Shown here: in pieces, positions 1 through 5,573 of the stretch
Position numbering within the stretch: position 1 is the stretch's first letter
Layout of the letters: each line of letters opens with the position of its first letter
From: Acetobacteraceae bacterium
Lineage (GTDB): Bacteria > Pseudomonadota > Alphaproteobacteria > Acetobacterales > Acetobacteraceae
Direction: 5' to 3'
NCBI GenBank assembly: GCA_003164305.1
Contig: PLSZ01000174.1
Coordinates: 12,628 to 19,278, forward strand
Length of the DNA: 6,651 bases
Notes under the pieces: generated by a model
The model's database searches: none
What the model was told of the DNA's origin: nothing
Seen by the model: the letters and a program-made list of their open reading frames with translations, nothing else
Position numbers and translations under genes: made by a program

Positions 1-508
1 TCAGCATGATCGGGATGATCAGCAAATATTCCGATATCAGACCGAGAAACGCGCTGCCGGCGGAGATCGCGATCATCAGCACGGGCACGAGGATGGCGAC
101 GCGGCCTCCGGTTTTCGCCACCAACCGATCGATCGCGGCGTCCATCGCGCCGGACGCGCGCAGAATGCCGAACATGCCGCCGAGGAACATGATCATGAAG
201 ATCAGGCCGGCGGATTGTTTCATGCCCGCCGGTTGCGCCGTGAACAAGGCGGTCAGGCTGGCGGGATAGGCGGTCTTGTCCGTGCTCCGGGCTGGCTCGA
301 TCAAATACTCTGGCGCGCGCTGTTTGGGAACGGCGTGATAAGTCCCGGGGATGACATTGCGATGATCGCGATCGAACGCGCCCGAGGGAACGACCCAGGT
401 CAGGCCGATCGCGATGGCCAGCACGACCAGCATCATCAACACCGGATCGAGCGCGCCATGCGCCTTCGGCTTGCGCGCGCCGACATCCGTTGTCTCACCG
501 ACGATCAT
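1..508 (-). CDS. YfcC/DcuC-family membrane carrier, N-terminal third (partial)
   Basis: The reverse strand reads without a stop from an ATG at 508 to the left edge, giving 169 residues of a protein that should be roughly 450-500 long. A GGGGA sequence lies a few bases before the ATG. After a polar N-terminus comes a first membrane segment (about residues 22-42) ending in TWVVPSGAFDR, then a hydrophilic stretch (about 43-98) containing VIPGTYHAVP. Two more hydrophobic segments follow at about 100-118 and 137-156. The pattern 'TWVVPxGxFDR ... PGTYH' after the first helix is typical of the YfcC branch of the DcuC/ArcD-like carriers (inner-membrane transporters of C4-dicarboxylates or amino acids). 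The substrate cannot be told from this part. The gene lies 76 bp downstream of the small exported protein gene and is probably co-transcribed with it. The C-terminal two thirds lie outside the window. Confidence 0.85.
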   Translation of the reverse strand, partial: MIVGETTDVGARKPKAHGALDPVLMMLVVLAIAIGLTWVVPSGAFDRDHRNVIPGTYHAVPKQRAPEYLIEPARSTDKTAYPASLTALFTAQPAGMKQSAGLIFMIMFLGGMFGILRASGAMDAAIDRLVAKTGGRVAILVPVLMIAISAGSAFLGLISEYLLIIPIML

Positions 509-584
509 GCTGGTCCCCGCCCATTTTCGCTTACTGGGGCGGCGAGTCCGGTCGGATGTCAACCGCCGGTGTCAGGGCGCCGGG

Positions 585-965
585 TTATTTCGGCGCGGCG
601 CCGGCCACGGGCACGCAACTGAAATGCGCGGTATAGCGGGGACTCGTGATCTTATAGCCATCGCCGTCGGCGGAGACGTTGAGTGTCACGTTGGTCGTCG
701 ATACGTAACGGCCACCACTCAAGGGCATCGACGGGCTTCTGTCCCAGCGGTTCGGGTAGGCCGAGGCGACGTTCTGATTCATGACGACCATGGTGTTGTC
801 GGCGTATTTCTCGATCTTGCCGCGATACGCGTTGCCCGGGCCCCACACGCCGCCAGGCGGAGCGCAGACCGCGACCATTCGCGCGGCCGGTTGTTGCGCG
901 ATCGCAACGCCGCAACCGATGAAAAAGACCGATGCGACGGTCATCGAGATCGCCTGTTGGCTCAC
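585..965 (-). CDS. small exported protein of unknown function
   Basis: This codes for 126 residues from a GTG start at 965. I chose that start because AGGAG sits 6 bases before it and it opens directly into a hydrophobic segment (about residues 8-23, ending AIA-QQ). That segment reads as a Sec signal peptide, although its n-region lacks positive charge. A longer frame to an ATG at 1148 adds 61 arginine-rich residues with no signal character and is unlikely. FIGC at residues 15-18 resembles a poor lipobox, so a lipoprotein is possible but less likely. The predicted mature part (about 103 residues) starts near VCAPPGGVWGPG, has short alternating beta-like stretches, and ends near HFSCVPV. C34 and C117 are the only mature cysteines and could form a disulfide that closes a small beta domain. 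I do not recognise the family. It is followed on the same strand by the YfcC-like carrier gene. Confidence 0.7.
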   Translation of the reverse strand: MSQQAISMTVASVFFIGCGVAIAQQPAARMVAVCAPPGGVWGPGNAYRGKIEKYADNTMVVMNQNVASAYPNRWDRSPSMPLSGGRYVSTTNVTLNVSADGDGYKITSPRYTAHFSCVPVAGAAPK

Positions 966-1314
966 GACGCGCTCCTGTTGACGTTTCCTGGGAATAACGA
1001 CGCCGTCGCCGAATGGTTCATTCCTCACGCTATGGGTCGGCGGCGAGGAGGTCAACCAGAATGATGACTCCCGCGCGGCGATCGCCTGGCTGGATGGGTC
1101 GCGGTGGCGGTCGTATGCTTTTCGACGGGCCTGGCGAGCGTTCGACATCGATGCCGCGATGAATGGGGAGATTGGCGGCGCGGCGAGCCGAAACAGACGG
1201 CGGGAAAGACTTTCGAGCGGTGAGCGCGTCGAACAATCCGCTGGTTATTGTCCACGATCCGGCTGGAACGCGCCGCCGCCTTTCGGCACAATGTCGCCGG
1301 GATCGGAGGCGTTC
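966..1314. other. divergent intergenic region, no gene seen
   Basis: These 349 bp separate the minus-strand exported-protein/carrier pair from the plus-strand serine hydrolase and should hold the promoters of both. Open frames cross it on both strands, but they are arginine-rich shadows typical of GC-rich DNA. A 33-codon frame (1061-1162) has a GGAGG 9 bases before its ATG but no recognisable protein character. A plausible sigma-70-like promoter can be made out for the minus strand only. Confidence 0.6.
1027..1055 (-). promoter_or_regulatory. candidate sigma-70-like promoter for the exported-protein gene
   Basis: On the minus strand TTGACC (1055-1050) is followed after exactly 17 bases by TAGCGT (1032-1027). 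That is 5 of 6 matches to the -35 consensus but only 3 of 6 to the -10. Transcription starting near 1020 would give a leader of about 55 bases to the GTG at 965. The position and spacing are good and the -10 is weak, so this is inference only. Confidence 0.3.
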
Positions 1315-2913
1315 ATGTTCAGGAAAGTGTCGCGCGCGCGAGCAAAAAACTGTTTCGTTCTGAGCGTGGCGTTGAGTCTGTACGCTTTGCTGAGCGCCGT
1401 TCACCTCGCGCCTGCGCGCGCGGGCAGCCCGGACAGGTCCCTTTGGCCAACCGAGGCATGGCTGACGTCCACGCCGGAAGAGCAAGGCATGGATTCGTCG
1501 GCGCTCGCCGGCCTTGTCGCCTTCGGGGCCAAACACGCCTTGGATAGTCTACTCATCGTGCGCCACGGGCGAATTGTCCTGGACGCCTGTTACGCTCCTT
1601 ACACGGCGGACATTCCGCACGAGATATTCTCGTCCACGAAGGCGGTAACCGGCACACTTCTCGGGATGGCTTACAAGGACGGCCTGCTCGACCGTCTCGA
1701 TCATCCCGTGCTGGATTTTTTCGCTGATCGCCATGTCGCGAATGTGGATGACAGAAAGCGAGCGATCACGGTGCGGAACCTTTTGGACATGACGTCCGGG
1801 CTCGATTGGGATCAGGGCTTTGAGAACGGCAAGGAGCAATCTCGTATCGATCTGGAGCGGAGCTCGAATTGGACTCAGTTCATTCTCGATCGGCCCATGG
1901 CGCATACTCCGGGAGAGGTTTTCAATTACAGTAATGGCGACGCGGATCTCGCTTCGGCGATCATCACAAAGCTCACCGGCAAGCTCGCCGAAGACTATGC
2001 CAGGGAAAAGCTCTTCGGCCCATTAGGAATTACCGACTGGCATTGGGACCGCGATCCCCAGGGTCTCACGATAGGCGACGGCATGCTCACCTTGCTGCCG
2101 CGCGATATGGCGAAGATCGGCTATTTGTATTTGCGACACGGCGAGTGGGAGGGAAAGCGCCTGCTTCCCCCCGATTGGGCGGAAGTTTTGCATCACAATT
2201 TAGTGAACATGCATGCGCCCGAGGATCCCGAGCAAAGCTACTCGAACTTTTTCTGGATCTTCCCGCGAAGACACGTTTACATGGCGACCGGCTTGCGCGG
2301 CCAGTTGATCGCGGTTTTTCCTGATTTGGATATCGTGGCGGTGACCACCGCCAGACGGTATGTTCCGTTCAGCGCCCTGATCGACGGTGTTTCTGGCGCC
2401 GTCAGGTCCGACCCGGCGCTGCCGCCAAACCCGAACGCCATCGAGGCGCTGACTCATGCGATCAAGGACGTGGCGGTCGAAAAACCCACAGCGGTTGGCC
2501 CGACGCCGGATTTTGCTTCGGCCATCTCCGGAAAGGTCTACAAATTCCCCGACAACCGCCTTGGGTTGAGGTCTTTTGCCCTGTTTCTGACCGACCCGCG
2601 TCCGCATTTCGATTTCGAAATATACTCGCATTATCCGACTGGTCCCGCGGGCGCGTATCAAGTGCCGATCGGGCTGGACGGGCTTTACCACAAAGGCTCG
2701 CCGTGGCTCTTCAATCCCAACCCGGGCAAAATACCGGCCGCCAAGGGAACATGGTTGAACGGTCGGACATTCGTGATCGATTTCCAGGATCTGGGATATG
2801 GTGAACAACGTCAATTGTTCCTGTCGTTTAGCGGAGAGAAGCTCAATTTTCGCTACGCGAACACGGACAGGCCGGACCAGGGAATAGCTGTTGATGGCGA
2901 ACAGGGCCATTGA
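1315..2913 (+). CDS. exported serine hydrolase, class C beta-lactamase / 6-aminohexanoate-dimer hydrolase fold
   Basis: The protein has 532 residues from the ATG at 1315. That start is set by GGAGG five bases upstream and an immediate Sec signal peptide (MFRKVSRARAK, hydrophobic 13-30, cleavage near APARA-GS at residue 36). The frame is open upstream to 1159, but that stretch lacks protein character. The catalytic domain spans about residues 42-355. It has SSTK at 106-109 (S-x-x-K, Ser106 nucleophile and Lys109), NYSN with Tyr205-Ser206-Asn207 (Y-x-N), and ATGLRGQ at 324-330 in the place of the third (KTG/HxG-like) motif. 'STPEEQGMDS', 'ITVRNLLDMTSGLDW' and 'HTPGEVFNYSNGD' are typical of the esterase/amide-hydrolase branch related to NylB and EstB rather than true AmpC. 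A C-terminal beta-rich extension (about 400-525) has no known role to me. The substrate is unknown: ester, short peptide or amide are possible. It is predicted periplasmic. A MITE-like element starts 15 bp after its stop. Confidence 0.9.
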   Translation: MFRKVSRARAKNCFVLSVALSLYALLSAVHLAPARAGSPDRSLWPTEAWLTSTPEEQGMDSSALAGLVAFGAKHALDSLLIVRHGRIVLDACYAPYTADIPHEIFSSTKAVTGTLLGMAYKDGLLDRLDHPVLDFFADRHVANVDDRKRAITVRNLLDMTSGLDWDQGFENGKEQSRIDLERSSNWTQFILDRPMAHTPGEVFNYSNGDADLASAIITKLTGKLAEDYAREKLFGPLGITDWHWDRDPQGLTIGDGMLTLLPRDMAKIGYLYLRHGEWEGKRLLPPDWAEVLHHNLVNMHAPEDPEQSYSNFFWIFPRRHVYMATGLRGQLIAVFPDLDIVAVTTARRYVPFSALIDGVSGAVRSDPALPPNPNAIEALTHAIKDVAVEKPTAVGPTPDFASAISGKVYKFPDNRLGLRSFALFLTDPRPHFDFEIYSHYPTGPAGAYQVPIGLDGLYHKGSPWLFNPNPGKIPAAKGTWLNGRTFVIDFQDLGYGEQRQLFLSFSGEKLNFRYANTDRPDQGIAVDGEQGH

Positions 2914-2925
2914 CCGCGCGTCCGC

Positions 2926-3077
2926 TTATACCAGGCGTCCGAAACATTGACCCACGTCATGGCTCGGCTTGACCGAGCCATCGCTCGACGCAAACTGTGC
3001 GTCTGCTGATGGCCCGGTCGAGCCGGGCCATGACGATCAGGGCGATCGAGAGTCAATGTTTCGGACGCCTGGTATTA
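2926..3077 (+). mobile_element. MITE-like palindromic element, copy 1 (complete, with TTA target duplication)
   Basis: The 24-bp outer arms at 2928-2951 and 3052-3075 are perfect inverted repeats. Inside lie two 27-bp arms (2955-2981 and 3009-3035) that are also inverted to each other with a few mismatches. Each inner arm folds on itself as a 9-bp stem with a 5-base loop: ATGGCTCGG-CTTGA-CCGAGCCAT and ATGGCCCGG-TCGAG-CCGGGCCAT. The layout is 24-3-27-27-27-16-24. If the element proper is TACCAG...CTGGTA (2929-3074), it is flanked by TTA on both sides (2926-2928 and 3075-3077), which looks like a 3-bp target duplication. It encodes no transposase, so it would be non-autonomous and moved in trans. 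It lies just after the serine hydrolase gene, where the hairpins might also affect transcript ends, though there is no T-tract. Confidence 0.8.
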
Positions 3078-3231
3078 GGAGAAACGGCGACCATTGGCGT
3101 GAAGCCGCCGATCACGCAACGGGCATCCATGTCCGATTTCGACCCGCCCCGGCCCGCGCTCTGGGCGGGAAGACGCCGCTACAACGCATTCGCCAAACCG
3201 AAGCCGCCCGGCATCCGTCACGGACTCGAAC
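3078..3231. other. 154-bp spacer between element copies 1 and 2
   Basis: This unique sequence lies between the two complete elements. A plus-strand frame with ATG at 3128 starts MSDFDPPRPALWAGRRRYNA and runs on into element copy 2, ending only inside it, so it has no end of its own. There is no good ribosome-binding site. It may be a remnant of a small gene cut by the insertion or merely GC-rich noise. I recognise no family. Confidence 0.4.
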
Positions 3232-3382
3232 TAATACCAGCCCGCCTGAACATTGACACACGTCATGGTCCGGCTCGACCGGGCCATCGCTCAAAGCGTC
3301 GTGTTGCTGATTGATGGCCCGGTCGAGCCGGGCCAGGACGTGGTTGTCGAGGGAGAGTCAACGTTTCGCATTGCTGGTATAA
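3232..3382 (+). mobile_element. MITE-like palindromic element, copy 2 (complete, with TAA target duplication)
   Basis: This is the same plan and orientation as the copy just upstream: outer arms 3234-3257 and 3357-3380, inner arms 3261-3287 and 3314-3340, layout 24-3-27-26-27-16-24. The inner arms again fold into hairpins around CCGG-CTCGA-CCGG and CCGG-TCGAG-CCGG, with one mismatch in each stem. The outer arms share ATACCAGC and AC(A/G)TTGAC, but the 8 bases between are not complementary to each other, so the copy is more decayed or more variable than copy 1. Taking TACCAG...CTGGTA (3235-3379) as the element, TAA flanks it on both sides (3232-3234 and 3380-3382). It carries no coding sequence. 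Confidence 0.75.
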
Positions 3383-3471
3383 ATACCGAAGCGCGACGTA
3401 TCAAAGTCGTTGGCACGTTTCGTGGCGCATTCCCGGAAACAACGCATGACGGATGCGCGTTGACCCGTGAC

Positions 3472-3503
3472 CTCCCATTCTCCCAACCTCCCAATCTCAC
3501 CCA
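3472..3503. repeat. four-copy octamer tandem repeat
   Basis: Four octamers stand in register: CTCCCATT, CTCCCAAC, CTCCCAAT and CTCACCCA. The first six bases are identical in three of the four. The tract is pyrimidine-rich on the plus strand. It has no known function; slippage is the simplest origin. Confidence 0.6.
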
Positions 3504-3566
3504 CGAAACGCCAGCCCGGCGCGGGTCTGAGCGGTTCTTGTTCGCCACCGCGCGTCTCGCATCGAC

Positions 3567-3671
3567 ATGACCGGGCTTGACCAGAGTATCATCCAACTGG
3601 GACCGTTGTTGATGTTCCATAACGTTCCGGTCGTTCGCGTGTTGGCTGATGCGCGGGTCAGGCCCGAGCAT
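3567..3671. repeat. decayed inverted pair of alphaproteobacterial-type hairpins
   Basis: Two 23-bp blocks, 3567-3589 and 3649-3671, are inverted relative to each other with 17 of 23 positions matching. Each is built on the pattern ATG-n-n-CGGG-CTTGA-CC-n-n-GCAT and is itself a partial hairpin. Read on the minus strand the right block gives 'MLGPDPRIS', a peptide that recurs as a spurious translation of intergenic palindromes in Hyphomicrobiales genomes. About 59 bp of unrelated sequence lies between the blocks. It resembles the MITE-like elements in having inverted hairpins but has different bases and no clear TACCAG ends, so it is probably a separate family. Confidence 0.55.
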
Positions 3672-3762
3672 GACGGACGACGGACGACGGACAACGGACG
3701 ACCGACAACGGATAACGAGCACCAGGCACCAGGCAACGGATAGCGGGCACCGGGCACCGGGC
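3672..3762. repeat. 13-copy degenerate heptamer tandem array
   Basis: Thirteen consecutive 7-mers lie in perfect register. Three GACGGAC units come first, then AACGGAC, GACCGAC, AACGGAT, AACGAGC, two ACCAGGC, AACGGAT, AGCGGGC and two ACCGGGC, followed by a partial AGC. No unit is lengthened or shortened although the bases drift from GACGGAC to ACCGGGC. The array starts at the base after the right hairpin block at 3649-3671. It is followed by ordinary sequence about 180 bp upstream of the first binding-protein gene. It encodes nothing credible. Confidence 0.8.
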
Positions 3763-3946
3763 AGCACGTGGCAGTCGCGCTGGCGCGCGCCAATGAGCTG
3801 GATCGTTTGAATGTGCCGTTCGGAACAGCCGCCCTCGAGTGATCCCCCGAGGCCGGCATCCTGGCCGCGTGCTGGTCAATCGACCCGGACGTGGCGTAAA
3901 TCGCGCTCCAACGGCGGCGGGACCGCCGCGGCAACCGGAGACGACC

Positions 3947-4993
3947 ATGACCGAATTATCCCGCCGCCTGCTGCTTGGAAGCCTTGGCGGCCTCACCGCG
4001 GGAGGCCTCGGCTTCGCCACGCGGCCAGCCCATGCCGACCTCGCCACGCTGGAAAAAGCGGCCAAGGCGGAGGGTGCGCTGACCTGGTATATCGCCCAGT
4101 TGGATACGGAAACGGCGGAGCGGATGGGCCGCGCGTTCAGCGCGCGCTATCCGGGCATCACCGTGTCTGTCATTCGCACCACCGGACAGGTCGCGTATGA
4201 GCGGTTACTGCAGGATTTGAAGAACAACGCGCCGCAATGCGACGTGTTCAGTTCGACCGACATCGCGCAATATCCGGCGTTGAAGAAACGCGGCGCGCTG
4301 GCGAACTTCACGCCGGAGGGCGCGGCCGGATTGCTCCCCGCCGCGGCGGCGACCGTCGATCCGGGATTTTATTACCCCTCCGCGATGATCGGGCATTTGA
4401 TCATTTACAATTCGGCCAAGGTGAAACCCGAGGACGCGCCGAAAGCCTGGACCGATTTGCTGGATCCGAAATGGAAGGATCGCGTGGCCACGGGTCATCC
4501 GGCGTTCAGCGGTTGCACCGGCGTTTGGTGCGTCGCGCTGCGGAAGGTTTACGGCTGGTCGTACTTCGAAAAACTGGCGAAGAACAATCCGCGCGTCGGC
4601 CGTTCCGGCAACGATCCGGTCACGCTGGTGAACGCGGCCGAGTGCCTGGTCGGACCGGCGCCCTCCGGCACCGCGTTCCAGCAGGTCGATCGCGGCAATC
4701 CAATCATGCCGGTGTATCCCAGCGATGGCGCGACGTTGTGCGTGGGCCCTTCCTCGGTGATGGCGTCCGCGCCGCATCCGAATGCCGCCCGGCTGTTTCA
4801 GGAGTGGCTGATCGGCGACGAATACGCTCGCCTCTCCATCGAAAATCATACCGACCCCGTCCGGGCCGGACTGACTTTGACGTCGGGTCAGAAATCGTTG
4901 GATGAGGTGAAGGTGCTCAGCCTGACGGTCGACGAGATCGCCAAGGGCGTGCCGGAAGTGATCGAGCAATGGCGCGATACGTTTGGCGGCTGA
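3947..4993 (+). CDS. Tat-exported ABC-type solute-binding protein, iron(III)/AfuA-like (paralogue A)
   Basis: The protein has 348 residues from the ATG at 3947, preceded by GGAG six bases upstream. The frame is open back to a GTG at 3839, but that adds 36 residues in front of the signal. The N-terminus LSRRLLLGSLGG is a good twin-arginine signal with cleavage near AHA-DL at residue 30. It is a type II periplasmic binding fold of the COG1840 group: 'FSARYPGITVSVIRTTG' (64-80), 'CDVFSSTD' (98-105), 'YNSAKVKPEDAPKAWTDLL' (154-172), 'DPKWKDRVATGHPAFSG' (173-189) and 'PHPNAARLFQEWL' (277-289). Such proteins deliver ferric iron or small organic ligands to an ABC importer; the ligand here is unknown. 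Four cysteines (98, 190, 195, 265) are shared with paralogue B, plus Cys233 here. No permease or ATPase is in the window. An Hcp gene follows after 85 bp. Confidence 0.88.
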   Translation: MTELSRRLLLGSLGGLTAGGLGFATRPAHADLATLEKAAKAEGALTWYIAQLDTETAERMGRAFSARYPGITVSVIRTTGQVAYERLLQDLKNNAPQCDVFSSTDIAQYPALKKRGALANFTPEGAAGLLPAAAATVDPGFYYPSAMIGHLIIYNSAKVKPEDAPKAWTDLLDPKWKDRVATGHPAFSGCTGVWCVALRKVYGWSYFEKLAKNNPRVGRSGNDPVTLVNAAECLVGPAPSGTAFQQVDRGNPIMPVYPSDGATLCVGPSSVMASAPHPNAARLFQEWLIGDEYARLSIENHTDPVRAGLTLTSGQKSLDEVKVLSLTVDEIAKGVPEVIEQWRDTFGG

Positions 4994-5008
4994 GGGACGT
5001 TTCATTTC

Positions 5009-5037
5009 TTGGACCCGGCGCGGCGAACTGGTAGGGT
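5009..5037 (+). promoter_or_regulatory. candidate sigma-70-like promoter for the Hcp-like gene
   Basis: TTGGAC (5009-5014) and TAGGGT (5032-5037) are separated by 17 bases in the 85-bp gap between the first binding protein and the Hcp-like gene, about 41 bases before the Hcp start. The -35 matches 5 of 6 bases and the -10 only 3 of 6. It would allow the Hcp gene to be expressed apart from the upstream gene. This is weak evidence. Confidence 0.25.
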
Positions 5038-5078
5038 CGCGCCAGGGATCAGCACGGCGATAACGGGGAGCGGACGAT

Positions 5079-5534
5079 ATGGCGATCTACGCGAAGGTCA
5101 CGGGAAAGAAGCAAGGCGTCATGACCGGTGGAGTGGGAGCCCAGGGTTTTTCCGCTCAGATCGAGGTGCATTCGGTTGATTTTGGGGTTGGTAGTCCACA
5201 CGATATTTCCACCGGTTTGGCCTCCGGCAAACGTGTCGCGCGTCCCCTGGTCATCACCAAACCACTGGATAAGTCTTCCCCGCTGCTGCATCAGGCATGC
5301 GTCACGAACGAAAGTGTGTCGGTCTTGATTTCGTACACCATCGAAGGCCATGGCCACGGCGCCTATGTGACGGTCGCTTTGACCAACGGCATGCTGTCGG
5401 ACTTCCATCACGAGGGGCATGCGGACGGCACGGCGATCGAACGGGTGATGTTTACCTACTCCAAGATCGAGTTCACCTGGACCGATGGCGGTATTACCTC
5501 GACCGATGACTGGATGACCGACACAAGCACCTGA
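5079..5534 (+). CDS. Hcp-family type VI secretion tube protein (orphan)
   Basis: The protein has 151 residues from an ATG at 5079 with GGGAG 8 bases upstream and no signal peptide. The order of motifs is that of the Hcp1 family (Pfam T6SS_HCP, COG3157). It runs from an N-terminal MAIYAKVTG strand through 'IEVHSVDFGVG' (28-38), 'RPLVITKPLDKSSPLLHQAC' (55-74) and 'VSVLISYT' (80-87) to a C-terminal 'ERVMFTYSKIEFTWT' (121-135). Length is close to the usual 150-170. Hcp forms hexameric rings that stack into the inner tube of the type VI machine and may carry small effectors. Here it stands between two solute-binding protein genes with no other T6SS gene in view. It is rich in histidine (31, 41, 71, 91, 93, 110, 111, 114), with the last five in the EGHGHG and FHHEGH stretches. 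Similar Hcp-like proteins sometimes occur outside T6SS clusters, so a secretion role is not proven. Confidence 0.85.
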   Translation: MAIYAKVTGKKQGVMTGGVGAQGFSAQIEVHSVDFGVGSPHDISTGLASGKRVARPLVITKPLDKSSPLLHQACVTNESVSVLISYTIEGHGHGAYVTVALTNGMLSDFHHEGHADGTAIERVMFTYSKIEFTWTDGGITSTDDWMTDTST

Positions 5535-5573
5535 CGGATCGGCCCAGGGGCGACGTGAGGAAACAAAAAGAAC

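Larger units (their letters stand above)
3383..3946. other. gene-free repeat island upstream of the first binding-protein gene
   Basis: These 564 bp have no gene I would defend. They hold an octamer repeat (3472-3503), a decayed inverted pair of hairpins (3567-3671), and a heptamer array (3672-3762). About 180 bp of ordinary sequence then leads to the first binding-protein gene. Minus-strand frames across it give repetitive peptides such as SVVRRPSSV and LGPDPRIS, which come from the repeats. A 6-bp GC stem with a 4-base loop (3914-3929) sits just before the ribosome-binding site of the next gene and could affect its translation. Confidence 0.65.

Noticed and set aside
557..562. TTGACA on the minus strand upstream of the carrier gene as a promoter
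   Set aside because: At the proper 17-base distance there is CCCCAG, which is no -10 box. The site lies in a short gap of a likely operon.
215..1064. Plus-strand open frames of 135 and 216 codons over the left region
   Set aside because: They are antisense to the YfcC-like carrier and the exported-protein gene, which have clear protein character. The plus-strand products are arginine/alanine-rich with no motif.
1061..1162. 33-codon frame with GGAGG 9 bases upstream
   Set aside because: Composition is plain GC-rich translation (RRSPGWMGRGGGR) with no domain. One chance Shine-Dalgarno match is not enough.
2200..2910. Minus-strand 236-codon open frame
   Set aside because: It lies wholly antisense to the serine hydrolase, whose catalytic motifs are intact. 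It is typical shadow coding in GC-rich DNA.
2928..3380. CRISPR-like array
   Set aside because: The repeats are inverted and not direct. There are only two units, with no uniform spacers and no cas gene.
3409..3424. TGGCAC followed by a GC-rich block as a sigma-54 promoter
   Set aside because: The second half lacks the TTGCA/T element at the right spacing, so only the -24 half matches.
3839..3946. N-terminal extension of the first binding protein from a GTG
   Set aside because: It would put 36 residues in front of a complete Tat signal. The ATG at 3947 has its own GGAG at good spacing.
3291..4065. Three overlapping minus-strand frames (158, 145 and 135 codons)
   Set aside because: They read through the hairpins and the heptamer array, giving repetitive peptides (SVVRRPSSV, LGPDPRIS). 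They lack ribosome-binding sites and one runs into the binding-protein gene.
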